60,910 bases of DNA from Flavobacterium sp. UBA7665 (lineage in GTDB: Bacteria; Bacteroidota; Bacteroidia; Flavobacteriales; Flavobacteriaceae). This document shows positions 33,225 to 41,004 of this stretch, one piece after another; within the stretch, counting starts at the first letter, position 1, and each line of letters begins with the position of its first letter. The stretch is taken from assembly GCA_002483285.1 (NCBI GenBank), contig DLHP01000042.1, forward strand, positions 1-60,910, written 5' to 3'. The notes under the pieces are model-generated. The model worked only from the letters and a program-made list of their open reading frames with translations, did no database searches and had not been told where the DNA came from. A program made the position numbers and the translations under genes.

Positions 33225-34202
33225 ATGAATATCACCGCGCAAATAAAGCAGCCCATACAAGCAGAAATGGAACTTTTTGAAAAGAAGTTCTACGAATCAA
33301 TGACCTCCAAGGTGGCCCTGCTCAACAGAATCACCTATTATATCGTAAACCGCAAAGGCAAGCAGATGCGACCGATGTTCGTGTTTTTGACCGCTAAAAT
33401 GTTGTCAAACGGAAATGTAAATGAACGAACGTATCGCGGTGCATCGGTAATTGAACTCATCCACACGGCCACTTTGGTACACGACGATGTGGTGGATGAC
33501 AGCAACCGCCGCCGCGGATTTTTCTCCATCAATGCGCTCTGGAAAAACAAGATTGCCGTTTTGGTGGGCGATTATTTGCTTTCAAAAGGATTATTACTTT
33601 CTATTGACCATGGTGATTTTGATTTGCTCAAGATCATATCGGTTGCCGTGCGTGAAATGAGTGAAGGCGAACTATTGCAAATCGAGAAGGCGAGAAGGCT
33701 TGATATAGTAGAGGAAGTTTACTATGAAATCATCCGCAAGAAAACCGCAACTTTGATTGCCGCTTGTTGTGCGCTAGGCGCGAAATCGGTAGTGGAGGAT
33801 GAGGTAAAGGTAGAGCAGATGCGCAAATTTGGCGAACTCATCGGCATGGCGTTCCAGATCAAGGATGATTTGTTCGATTATACCGAGGACGCGATCGGCA
33901 AACCCACCGGAATCGACATCAAGGAACAAAAGATGACCTTGCCGCTCATCCACGTACTGAACAACTGTACTAAGAAAGAAAAGGATTGGGTAATCAATTC
34001 AATCAAAAACCACAATAAAGACAAGAAGCGCGTCAAGGAAGTCATCGCATTTGTCAAAAACCACAACGGGCTTGTTTATGCCGAACAGAAAATGGCCGAA
34101 TTCCAAAAGGAAGCACTGCAAATCTTAGCCGATTTCCCCGAATCGGAGTTCAAATCGGCGTTGATTTTAATGGTCAACTATGTAATTGAAAGAAAAATTT
34201 AG
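33225..34202 (+). CDS. Polyprenyl (all-trans) diphosphate synthase
   Basis: 325 residues from the ATG at 33225; a TTG three codons earlier is not needed. Extends allylic diphosphates with isopentenyl diphosphate. Both aspartate-rich motifs are seen: LVHDDVVDDSNRRRG (about residue 85) and FQIKDDLFDYTED (about residue 212). The residue pattern before the first motif fits a long-chain product such as the octaprenyl/heptaprenyl tail of menaquinone (IspB/HepT type) rather than farnesyl diphosphate. Monocistronic. Confidence 0.92.
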   Translation: MNITAQIKQPIQAEMELFEKKFYESMTSKVALLNRITYYIVNRKGKQMRPMFVFLTAKMLSNGNVNERTYRGASVIELIHTATLVHDDVVDDSNRRRGFFSINALWKNKIAVLVGDYLLSKGLLLSIDHGDFDLLKIISVAVREMSEGELLQIEKARRLDIVEEVYYEIIRKKTATLIAACCALGAKSVVEDEVKVEQMRKFGELIGMAFQIKDDLFDYTEDAIGKPTGIDIKEQKMTLPLIHVLNNCTKKEKDWVINSIKNHNKDKKRVKEVIAFVKNHNGLVYAEQKMAEFQKEALQILADFPESEFKSALILMVNYVIERKI

Positions 34203-34277
34203 CGTTGCCTTATGGGTAAAATTTAGCGTTTAATGCGGAATTTCTGGATTCGAGACGTTTTCAGGATTTGTAAATTA

Positions 34278-34309
34278 CCTTCAGGGAAGGGGTCATAACG
34301 TCCCTAAAG
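34278..34309. repeat. CCTTCAGGGAAGGGG element, copy 2
   Basis: CCTTCAGGGAAGGGG, 8 variable bases, then TCCCTAAA, as at 25154-25185. The spacer sequence differs while its length is kept. Confidence 0.6.
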
Positions 34310-34595
34310 AAAAATCGAATTCTCCAGATGCAGAAAAACTGAATGCTTTGTTAAAAGAGCTGTACTACAATAAGTAACTAGTGAAGAGCATGTCGAGACA
34401 CAAGTCCAACCGACGAATTAGGGGTTTTTATAGCACAATATTTCGGCGCATTGTAAAAAATATAAAAATTTCAAAAAAAAATCATTCGCTCGAATCGCCC
34501 GATTTTAAAGGGATTTAAAAGCACTTTCCAAAAAAGATCGCTTTTTTTAAAACCCTCATACAACGTTTTTGCATCTGTTCCCGTCTATGCTAACA

Positions 34596-34618
34596 GAAAC
34601 CCTTTAGAAACCCTTTAA
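34596..34618 (+). repeat. Tandem GAAACCCTTTA pair upstream of the sigma factor
   Basis: AGAAACCCTTT is repeated twice with an 11-bp period (about one helical turn), ending 8 bp before the TTG start codon. It may be a regulator site or a pairing partner for AAAGGG upstream. Confidence 0.5.
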
Positions 34619-34625
34619 AAAGATT

Positions 34626-35186
34626 TTGAAAGTAATCCATTTACATCAGGAAGAAAAGGAAATCATCCAAATGGCTGTCGAGAACAATCGGCAGGCACAA
34701 CAGATGGTTTACAACAAATACGCTTCTAAAATGTTGAGCGTTTGCCGACAATACATCAAGGATTTGCACCACGCCGAAGATTTAATGATCAGCGCATTCA
34801 TGAAAGTATTCACTCACATGAAAAACTTTGAGCACAAAGGCAGTTTTGAAGGCTGGATCAGAAGGATCATGATTAACGAATGTATTTCTTACATCAGGGC
34901 GCAAAAGAAAGTTAGTTTCCTCGAAGACGAATATTATAAGGAAGACAGTTTCAACAACATCGAAAGCAACCTGAATGTAGAAGACATCCAGTTTTTAATA
35001 GACAGTTTGCCCGACGGTTACAAAATGATTTTTAACCTATATGCCATAGAGGGCTACAAACACCTCGAAATCGCAGACCTGCTGGGCATTTCAGAAAGCA
35101 CGTCGAAATCGCAATTGCACCACGCGAGAAAAATGTTGCAAGAACAAATATCCAAATTAAAAAATTACAGCCATGGCACAGCATAA
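34626..35186 (+). CDS. ECF-type RNA polymerase sigma factor
   Basis: 186 residues. Sigma region 2 covers about residues 25-95 (AEDLMISAFMKVF, then GSFEGWIRRIMINECISYIR) and region 4 about 120-175 (LPDGYKMIFNLYAIEG, then HLEIADLLGISESTSKSQLHHARK). The start is TTG at 34626: it gives the MKVIHLHQEE N terminus that I recall from flavobacterial homologues; the next ATG (34671) would remove the conserved first 15 residues. It overlaps the next gene by 14 bp, so the two are coupled and probably a regulatory pair. Target promoters unknown. Confidence 0.9.
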   Translation: MKVIHLHQEEKEIIQMAVENNRQAQQMVYNKYASKMLSVCRQYIKDLHHAEDLMISAFMKVFTHMKNFEHKGSFEGWIRRIMINECISYIRAQKKVSFLEDEYYKEDSFNNIESNLNVEDIQFLIDSLPDGYKMIFNLYAIEGYKHLEIADLLGISESTSKSQLHHARKMLQEQISKLKNYSHGTA

Positions 35187-35919
35187 TATAGACAAGGATT
35201 TTAAGAGCAAACTCAGCCAGCGCGAGATTACACCCACAGCAAACGCTTGGGACAGACTCGATGCAATGCTCACCGTAGCCGAGCAAAAGAAGCCAAAGAA
35301 GGATTTCGGCTGGTTGTATATCGCTGCAAGCGTAGTTGGTTTTTTGCTCATCGGAACGGTTTATTTCAACAATATTCCCGAGCTCAAAGACGTAAAAAGG
35401 GAAGGAAATAATGAGATTGTCCTTCAAAATACAGAAAACGAAAAAACACCTGAAACTACAACGACCGAAATCCTTCCAACAGTTACCGATTCTCAAAGCA
35501 TCGCACAAATTGCAAGTAAAAAAGCGACACCATCAAATACCATCAATCATCAATCAAAAAACGAATCAATCATCACACAAACCTCAGGCAATCAAAAAAC
35601 GAACAGTCAAAACCAACCCAATCCCGTTCAAACGATTAACGAAGTCACTAATCAGTCGCAGTTAATCGCGGAGAACAAACCATCATCCATCAAAACCGGG
35701 CCAATCGGCACCAACCAATCAGTTGACGAACTGCTTGCCAATGCCGGAGCCGCCCAACCATCATCAACCAAAAGCTCGGTTAAAGTCAACGCCAAAAATC
35801 TTTTATCACAGGTAGACGGCGAAGTCAACCAAACCTTTCGCGAAAAAATCATCCACAAAATCGGACGGAATTACCAGGAAGTTGCCCAGGCAGTATCCAC
35901 CCGAAACATCCAACAATAA
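35173..35919 (+). CDS. Anti-sigma-like single-pass membrane protein
   Basis: 248 residues. A cytoplasmic N terminus (about 1-45) contains ITPTANAWDRLDAML, then one membrane helix (about 48-68, WLYIAASVVGFLLIGTVYF), then a long periplasmic tail rich in N, Q, T, S and E. It has no zinc-binding HxxxCxxC anti-sigma motif. Position (14-bp overlap with the sigma gene) and topology suggest it holds the sigma factor at the membrane; this is inference. The tail resembles a flexible spacer, ending VAQAVSTRNIQQ. Confidence 0.75.
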   Translation: MAQHNIDKDFKSKLSQREITPTANAWDRLDAMLTVAEQKKPKKDFGWLYIAASVVGFLLIGTVYFNNIPELKDVKREGNNEIVLQNTENEKTPETTTTEILPTVTDSQSIAQIASKKATPSNTINHQSKNESIITQTSGNQKTNSQNQPNPVQTINEVTNQSQLIAENKPSSIKTGPIGTNQSVDELLANAGAAQPSSTKSSVKVNAKNLLSQVDGEVNQTFREKIIHKIGRNYQEVAQAVSTRNIQQ

Positions 35920-35948
35920 TCATTAATCAGCATTTAAATCCAAAACAC

Positions 35949-36998
35949 ATGAGAAATTTAACCATTTACTTAACCGGTTTCCTATGCCTTTTTTTGACCA
36001 ACCTTTTCGGGCAGGACACCTTCGAATCACGCGCCAAATCAATTGCCGCGAAGATTGAAACCATCACCAAAGAAGAAAAAGCAGCACTCAAAACCGAGAT
36101 CGAATTGATCAACACCCAACTCGAAAACGGCACCCTCACCGCCGCGCAAGCCGAAGAACAAAAACTCAAACTCGCCGACATCCGCGCCAAAAACATCGAA
36201 ACCCGCGTAGCTACTGCCGAAGCCGAACTCAAAGCACTCGTACAGGAAAAAGTCGATGGTAAGATTACCGAAAGTGATTCGGTCTCAAAGAAGCAACATT
36301 TCGGAATCACTTGGGATAACAAAGAGGAACGCAAGAAGAAAGAAGAAAACGGCGAACCCAGAACTACCACGCAATTCGTATTGGCCGGAGGTTTCAACAA
36401 CCTGGTCACCGATGGCGCCGTAGCCAACTCAGATTTCGGCTACCTCAGATCAGCGTTTTACGAATGGGGATTCACACACAACACAAGAATCCTTAAAGAA
36501 AGCAACCTCCTTCATTTCAAATACGGGCTGTCTTTTGTCTATAACACGCTCACCGCCACAGACAATCGTGCGTTTGTAGATACGGGCAACCAAACCGTAT
36601 TGGCAGTTTCCCCGCACCATTTGCGCGCCAAAGACACCTATTTCAAGAATGTGTTCCTCCAGCTTCCGGTGCACCTGGAGTTCGATTTCAGCAAGAACGA
36701 AACCAAAGATGGCAAGAAAATCTTCAGGAGCCACCAAGGATTCCGTATGGGATTTGGAGGTTACGCCGGATACAACGTCAACTCCAAACAATTTCTCTCG
36801 TACAAAGAAAACGGCTACCGCATCAAGGAACGCCAAAAAGGCAACTGGAATATAGACGATTGGAACTACGGTGTGAGCGCCTATATCGGTTACAAAGAAA
36901 CCAGTTTGTACGTGAAATACGACCTGAACCCAATGTTCAAAAACAACGCGGTTGACCAGAACAACATTTCGGCAGGCATCCGTTTCGACCTCAATTAA
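35949..36998 (+). CDS. Outer-membrane beta-barrel protein with helical N-terminal region
   Basis: 349 residues. Signal peptide about 1-21 (ends NLFGQ). A heptad-like, E/K/A-rich helical part follows (about 25-105, with KAALKTEIELINTQLENG), probably coiled coil in the periplasm. The C-terminal half is a porin-like beta barrel: alternating strands such as TTQFVLAGGFNNLV and GFRMGFGGYAGYNV, ending ISAGIRFDLN with the usual aromatic-type terminal strand. Third gene of a likely sigma/anti-sigma/outer-membrane operon, so it may be the sensor or a target of that system. Confidence 0.8.
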   Translation: MRNLTIYLTGFLCLFLTNLFGQDTFESRAKSIAAKIETITKEEKAALKTEIELINTQLENGTLTAAQAEEQKLKLADIRAKNIETRVATAEAELKALVQEKVDGKITESDSVSKKQHFGITWDNKEERKKKEENGEPRTTTQFVLAGGFNNLVTDGAVANSDFGYLRSAFYEWGFTHNTRILKESNLLHFKYGLSFVYNTLTATDNRAFVDTGNQTVLAVSPHHLRAKDTYFKNVFLQLPVHLEFDFSKNETKDGKKIFRSHQGFRMGFGGYAGYNVNSKQFLSYKENGYRIKERQKGNWNIDDWNYGVSAYIGYKETSLYVKYDLNPMFKNNAVDQNNISAGIRFDLN

Positions 36999-37025
36999 AT
37001 TTTGTTTAGTTATTTATACTTGGAG

Positions 37026-37053
37026 AAGCGCTTCGAAAGGAGCGCTTTTTTTT
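37026..37053 (+). terminator. Terminator of the sigma factor operon
   Basis: AAGCGCT (37026-37032) and AGCGCTT (37041-37047) form a perfect stem followed by a T run to 37053. It is directly followed by copy E. Confidence 0.88.
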
Positions 37054-37058
37054 ATTGA

Positions 37059-37197
37059 AGCCAATCCGGCTGTCCGCTGCAAGCTTTTCTTCAAAAATGC
37101 TTTTTTGCACCAACCGCAAAGCGCTTCCGTTGGTCGCGTTTTCGGTTTGGCAAAAAATGCATTTTTATCCAAAAGGCTTTCCGCTGCCATCCGGGCT
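37059..37197 (+). repeat. Structured intergenic element, copy E (long form)
   Basis: 139 bp. Outer stem AGC/GCT and CCGG (37066-37069) with CCGG (37191-37194); variable pair G37068-C37192. The inner module is long: AAAAATGCTTTTTTGC pairs with GCAAAAAATGCATTTTT, enclosing ACCAAC/GTTGGT and the phrase CGCTTCCGTTGGTCGC. It matches copy F nearly throughout. Confidence 0.9.
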
Positions 37198-37259
37198 AAA
37201 AAACCCCGTACCCGTTTCAACACCGCAGAAAACTTCCTATCTTTGACGCTTGCAACGTT

Positions 37260-37297
37260 CGACTTTCGACTTTCGACTTTCGACTTTCCACTGAACC
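37260..37297 (+). repeat. Heptad array abutting the dnaG start
   Basis: CGACTTT is repeated four times without change (37260-37287), followed by CCACTGAACC and then the TTG start of dnaG at 37298. It takes the place of a ribosome binding site. Confidence 0.85.
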
Positions 37298-39274
37298 TTG
37301 ATCTCAAAAAACACCATCGATACCGTCTTTGAAACCGCCCGCGTTGAGGAGGTCATCGGTGATTTTGTACAACTCAAGCGCGCCGGAAGTAATTTCAAGG
37401 GACTCAGCCCGTTCTCCGACGAGCGCTCGCCATCGTTCATGGTATCGCCCGCCAAACAAATCTGGAAAGATTTCAGTTCGGGCAAAGGCGGAAACGCGGT
37501 CGCTTTTCTAATGGAACACGAGCATTTCACCTATCCCGAAGCCATCCGTTACCTCGCCAAAAAATACAATATCGAAATCGAGGAAACCGAGCGCACCGAC
37601 GAGGAAAAAGCCGTCACCGATATCAAAGAAAGCATGTATTTGGTTTCTGAATATGCCAAGGATTATTTCCACGATGTACTGTTGCATTCAGAAGAAGGCA
37701 AAGCAATCGGTTATTCGTATTTTAAGGAACGCGGTTTTACATCCGATACCATCAAAAAATTCGCCCTCGGTTACTCGCCCGAACAATGGGACGCTTTCTC
37801 TAAAGAAGCACTCGGAAAAGGCTATAAACTCGAATTTCTCGAAAGTACCGGGCTTACCATCAACAAAGAAGAACGGCTCATTGACCGGTTCCGCGGCCGC
37901 GTGATGTTTCCCATCCAAAGCATGTCGGGTCGTGTGCTCGGTTTTGGCGGACGCATTCTCGGCAACGACAAAAAAGCCGCGAAATACCTCAATTCGCCCG
38001 AAAGCGATATTTACCACAAAAGCAAAGTTTTATACGGGATTTTCCAGGCCAAGCAAGCCATTGCCAAAAACAACCTGTGTTATCTCGTTGAAGGCTATAC
38101 CGATGTAATCCAGTTCAACCAATCGGGCATTGAAAACGTCGTCGCTTCTTCGGGAACGGCCTTAACGCCAGACCAGATCCGTTTGGTCAACCGATTAACC
38201 AAAAATATTACCGTTTTATACGACGGCGACGCGGCGGGTTTGCGTGCCTCGATCCGCGGGGTCGATTTGATCCTTGAAGAAGGCATGAACGTTCGCGTCT
38301 GTACCTTTCCCGAAGGCGAAGATCCGGACAGTTTTGCGCGCAAGCATTCCTCCGAAGAAATCCTGGCGTACCTCGATAAAAATTCCAAGGATTTCATCCA
38401 GTTCAAAGCGTCATTGCTAATGGATGAAGCCAAACACGACCCCATCAAGAAAGCCGATTTGATCCGCGATATGGTGCTCAGCATTTCTAAAATCCCGGAT
38501 CGTATCAAGCGCGAAATCTACATCCAGGAAACGTCGCGCATCATGGACATTTCCGAGCAGGTGTTGCTCAATACGCTGGCGCAACTCGTACAAAAAGACC
38601 TAAGCGAAGCCGGCAAAAAAGCCAGGCAAGAGCAAAAGGCTTTTGATGTTGTTAAAAACGAGGACGAAACGGTTGCGGTTGAAAAAGTCGATATTCTGTA
38701 CGGTCTCGAACGCAAAATCATAGAAATCCTACTCCTTTACGGAGACAAGATCGAGGAATTTGAGGATGTTTTACTCAAAACCAACGACGAAGGCGAAATC
38801 GAGGAAGTTATCGAAAAGAAAGACTACAAAGTGTATCAACGCATTTTCCTGAGTTTGCAGGAAGATGAGGTAGAGCTCGCCAATCCGTTGTTTAGGAATA
38901 TCTACAACCACCTCGTGGATTATTTCCACCAAAACGAACAGTTCCAGATTGAACAGTATCTGCAAAACCTCGAACCCGAATTCAACCAGGAAGTCACCGA
39001 TATCTTAATGCTCGAAGAGCAACAATCGCTGCACAATTGGGAAGGCCAACACATCATCGTGAAGCTCAAAGACCAGACTGTTGGGCAGTATGTATCAGAA
39101 ACGATACTCACGCTGCGTTGGTTTTTGGTGAGCCGCATCATAGAAGAATTAAAAGGGGAAATCTCCAACGAGCCCGAATCCGACAATACAGAGCCACTCT
39201 CTATGGCTATGGATTATTCGCGACTCATCAATACTTTTTCTAAAAAACTGGGAAGGGTAATGTCGCGGTATTAG
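37298..39274 (+). CDS. dnaG: DNA primase without zinc-ribbon cysteines
   Basis: 658 residues. Makes RNA primers at the replication fork. The catalytic TOPRIM domain (about 255-345) is intact: LVEGYTDVIQ and YDGDAAG. The C-terminal part would bind the DnaB helicase. The N-terminal zinc-binding motif has lost all four ligands: the usual CPFH is SPFS (residues 37-40) and CFGC is DFSS (58-61), while the fold around it (DERSPSF, GKGGNAVAFLM) is kept. The start is TTG at 37298, which gives the MISKNTID N terminus; an ATG nearby does not exist. The heptad array lies in its leader. Confidence 0.95.
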   Translation: MISKNTIDTVFETARVEEVIGDFVQLKRAGSNFKGLSPFSDERSPSFMVSPAKQIWKDFSSGKGGNAVAFLMEHEHFTYPEAIRYLAKKYNIEIEETERTDEEKAVTDIKESMYLVSEYAKDYFHDVLLHSEEGKAIGYSYFKERGFTSDTIKKFALGYSPEQWDAFSKEALGKGYKLEFLESTGLTINKEERLIDRFRGRVMFPIQSMSGRVLGFGGRILGNDKKAAKYLNSPESDIYHKSKVLYGIFQAKQAIAKNNLCYLVEGYTDVIQFNQSGIENVVASSGTALTPDQIRLVNRLTKNITVLYDGDAAGLRASIRGVDLILEEGMNVRVCTFPEGEDPDSFARKHSSEEILAYLDKNSKDFIQFKASLLMDEAKHDPIKKADLIRDMVLSISKIPDRIKREIYIQETSRIMDISEQVLLNTLAQLVQKDLSEAGKKARQEQKAFDVVKNEDETVAVEKVDILYGLERKIIEILLLYGDKIEEFEDVLLKTNDEGEIEEVIEKKDYKVYQRIFLSLQEDEVELANPLFRNIYNHLVDYFHQNEQFQIEQYLQNLEPEFNQEVTDILMLEEQQSLHNWEGQHIIVKLKDQTVGQYVSETILTLRWFLVSRIIEELKGEISNEPESDNTEPLSMAMDYSRLINTFSKKLGRVMSRY

Positions 39275-39306
39275 TGCCTGAGTTGAGGAGTGCCTGAGTT
39301 TTCTCT
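39275..39306 (-). repeat. Octad array after the dnaG stop codon
   Basis: On the plus strand AGTGCCTG, AGTTGAGG, AGTGCCTG, AGTTTTCT, overlapping the dnaG stop TAG. Read on the minus strand it carries AACTCAGGCACT twice, nearly the same 26-bp string as the array ahead of murC. Confidence 0.75.
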
Positions 39307-39316
39307 GTTTGTGTAT

Positions 39317-39352
39317 AAAAAAAACGTCCCGAAAAGGACGTTCTTTTATTTT
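39317..39352. terminator. Bidirectional terminator between dnaG and response regulator
   Basis: AACGTCC (39323-39329) pairs with GGACGTT (39336-39342); A run on the left and T-rich right side serve both convergent genes. Confidence 0.9.
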
Positions 39353-39364
39353 TCTATTATTTTT

Positions 39365-39386
39365 GACTAAGGCACTAAGGCACTCT
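39365..39386 (-). repeat. Octad pair after the response regulator stop codon
   Basis: On the minus strand the regulator stop TAG is followed by AGTGCCT, TAGTGCCT, TAGTC. It resembles the array behind dnaG on the other side of the terminator. Confidence 0.65.
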
Positions 39387-40014
39387 AAACGATTTCCAGG
39401 GTTTTCGCCTTATTGACCAAATCCACTAAGTTCGTCACATTCAATTTCGTGAGCAATCGCAATTTGTAAGTACTAATCGTTTTTTCATTGAGTCCCAAAA
39501 TAGAAGAAATCTCATTGTTTTTCTTGCCATTACTCAAATAACGCAATACCTCGATTTCACGGTTGGATAATTTGCGGTACAAGCGCTCGCTTTTGTTTTG
39601 TTTGGCAATCAACGCGAGGTTTTTCTTGATGACATCATTTAAGATGACTTGCCCTTGGTGCACCTTCATAATCGCGATACCCAAACTTTCGAGCTTTGCG
39701 GTTTTGTGTACATAACCCGCTACTCCGGCCTTTATCGCGTTTGGCGCGTAGATTTGCTCCGAATAGCTACTAAAAACGATAATCTTCGTTTTTGTGTAAT
39801 TCTTGATAATGGCCTTGAGTTCGTAAATACTCGAAAGCCCGTCAAGATCGAGATCCAAAACCAATACATCGATCTCCTTAGTATATAGTACATCTTTAAC
39901 CATTGAAAAATTTCCAACATTGGCAACGATGCTGATATCGATATGATCTTTGAAGTACGATTTTACCCCAAAGTGAACCACAGGATAATTATCCGCTAAA
40001 CAAACTTTTATCAT
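39385..40014 (-). CDS. Two-component response regulator, LuxR (NarL) type
   Basis: 209 residues. Receiver domain (about 1-120) with the phosphoacceptor aspartate in DVLVLDLDLDGLSS and the T/S and K positions in IIVFSSYSEQ and AGYVHKTAK. LuxR-type helix-turn-helix (about 145-205) with LSNREIEVLRYLSNGKKNNEI and ISTYKLRLLTKLNV (quoted in parts). No histidine kinase lies next to it, so its partner is elsewhere; an orphan. Targets unknown. Confidence 0.92.
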   Translation of the reverse strand: MIKVCLADNYPVVHFGVKSYFKDHIDISIVANVGNFSMVKDVLYTKEIDVLVLDLDLDGLSSIYELKAIIKNYTKTKIIVFSSYSEQIYAPNAIKAGVAGYVHKTAKLESLGIAIMKVHQGQVILNDVIKKNLALIAKQNKSERLYRKLSNREIEVLRYLSNGKKNNEISSILGLNEKTISTYKLRLLTKLNVTNLVDLVNKAKTLEIV

Positions 40015-40105
40015 AATGCTATTTTTTATGGGTATTTAACCCGAATGAGACTATAAATTTAGTTAATAAAAACTTAACAACTAAAATTTTTTAGATGAAA
40101 CGCCA

Positions 40106-40906
40106 TTAATCCCGATGAACTAAACAAACTGGTATAGGGTTCATTTTGTGTTGGTTAGATTTGTTCAGGTGTTTGTAAATCTCAAAAACGTGTTTTTCGC
40201 GGCCAGAAAAATCATTTGCGGTTTTTCCGTCGGCATCGGCGAGCATGGCCCATTCGAGTTCGTCATAGTTTGCACCAATCTGGTCCTCATCGGTGCGGTC
40301 GTCACCAAAAAGCCCGTCGGTAGGCGCTGCAGTCAGGATCGACTCGGGAATTTTGAGGTATTCGCCCAGCGCATAGACGTCCGATTTCATCAAATCGGCA
40401 ATCGGGCTCAAATCTACACCGCCGTCACCGTATTTGGTGTAAAACCCAACGCCGAAATCCTCCACCTTATTTCCCGTTCCGGCCACAAGCAAACCGTGTA
40501 TGCCTGCAAAATAATACAAAGTAGTCATTCGCAAACGCGCACGCGTGTTGGCCAGCGCCAGATTCCCGCGCACCACATCGTCTGTATCGGGCACTGCTTT
40601 TTTAAAGGTTTCAAAAGTGTGCGTCAAATCGGCTTCTGTATTCCAGACATTCGGGAAACGTTTTTTGAGCTGCTCAATGTGTTCGCGTCCGCGACTCACC
40701 TGGCTCTGGGCCTGATGTATGGGCATCTCCACACACAATACTTCAAAACCCGTCTGCGCGCAAAGTGTTGAAGTCACCGCCGAGTCTACACCGCCCGAAA
40801 TCCCCACCACAAAACCCTTCACTTTCGCATTGTCGGCATAGGCCGCGAGCCAACTCACAATCTGGTCATTGACGCTTTCGACATTTATCGTATTTTTTTT
40901 AGGCAT
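40106..40906 (-). CDS. nadE: NH3-dependent NAD+ synthetase
   Basis: 266 residues from the ATG at 40906; a 14-codon longer reading crosses the promoter. Last step of NAD synthesis: amidation of deamido-NAD with ATP. The P-loop VVGISGGVDSAVTS (about residue 33) marks the ATP-pyrophosphatase domain; LVAGTGNKVEDFGVGF and KYGDGGVDLSPIADL are NadE signatures. No N-terminal glutaminase domain, so free ammonia is the likely donor. Divergent from gldB, with a repeat-filled gap. Confidence 0.95.
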   Translation of the reverse strand: MPKKNTINVESVNDQIVSWLAAYADNAKVKGFVVGISGGVDSAVTSTLCAQTGFEVLCVEMPIHQAQSQVSRGREHIEQLKKRFPNVWNTEADLTHTFETFKKAVPDTDDVVRGNLALANTRARLRMTTLYYFAGIHGLLVAGTGNKVEDFGVGFYTKYGDGGVDLSPIADLMKSDVYALGEYLKIPESILTAAPTDGLFGDDRTDEDQIGANYDELEWAMLADADGKTANDFSGREKHVFEIYKHLNKSNQHKMNPIPVCLVHRD

Positions 40907-40935
40907 ATTTTCAGAAAATTTAAAACTGTGGAATG

Positions 40936-40943
40936 TATCTTTG
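40936..40943 (+). promoter_or_regulatory. -7 box pointing to gldB
   Basis: TATCTTTG, plus strand, 193 bp before the gldB ATG. It faces the nadE box (CAAAGTTA) 2 bp away. If used, the gldB leader would carry the whole copy D element. Confidence 0.45.
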
Positions 40944-40945
40944 CC

Positions 40946-40953
40946 CAAAGTTA
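40946..40953 (-). promoter_or_regulatory. -7 box pointing to nadE
   Basis: Minus strand TAACTTTG (TAnnTTTG), 39 bp before the nadE ATG. It lies head to head with the plus-strand box at 40936-40943. Confidence 0.5.
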
Positions 40954-40970
40954 ATTAATTTTTGCAGCTA

Positions 40971-41004
40971 TTTGCTTCGCCAATTCGCTCTACGAGCTTG
41001 GGTC
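40971..41004 (-). repeat. Phrase family 2, copy overlapping the 5' edge of copy D
   Basis: Plus strand TTTGCTTCGCCAATTCGC then TCTACGAGCTTGGGTC. It is the reverse of the copy at 41018, so the two form an inverted repeat around the 5' half of copy D. Confidence 0.65.

Larger units (their letters stand above)
34203..34625. other. 423-bp gene-free region ahead of the sigma factor gene
   Basis: It holds copy 2 of the CCTTCAGGGAAGGGG element (34278-34309), AT-rich runs, and a tandem GAAACCCTTTA pair (34596-34618) just before the sigma factor gene. AAAGGG upstream (near 34508) could pair with CCCTTT in the repeats. No ORF with coding character was found. Confidence 0.6.

Noticed and set aside
34203..34625. 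Riboswitch ahead of the sigma factor
   Set aside because: I find no known aptamer core; only short repeats and AT-rich DNA are visible.
35173..35919. FecR-type anti-sigma factor
   Set aside because: No FecR domain after the membrane helix; the tail is low-complexity, so only an anti-sigma-like label is supported.
37260..37287. CGACTTT repeats as a CRISPR array
   Set aside because: Units are 7 bp without spacers, and no cas gene is present.
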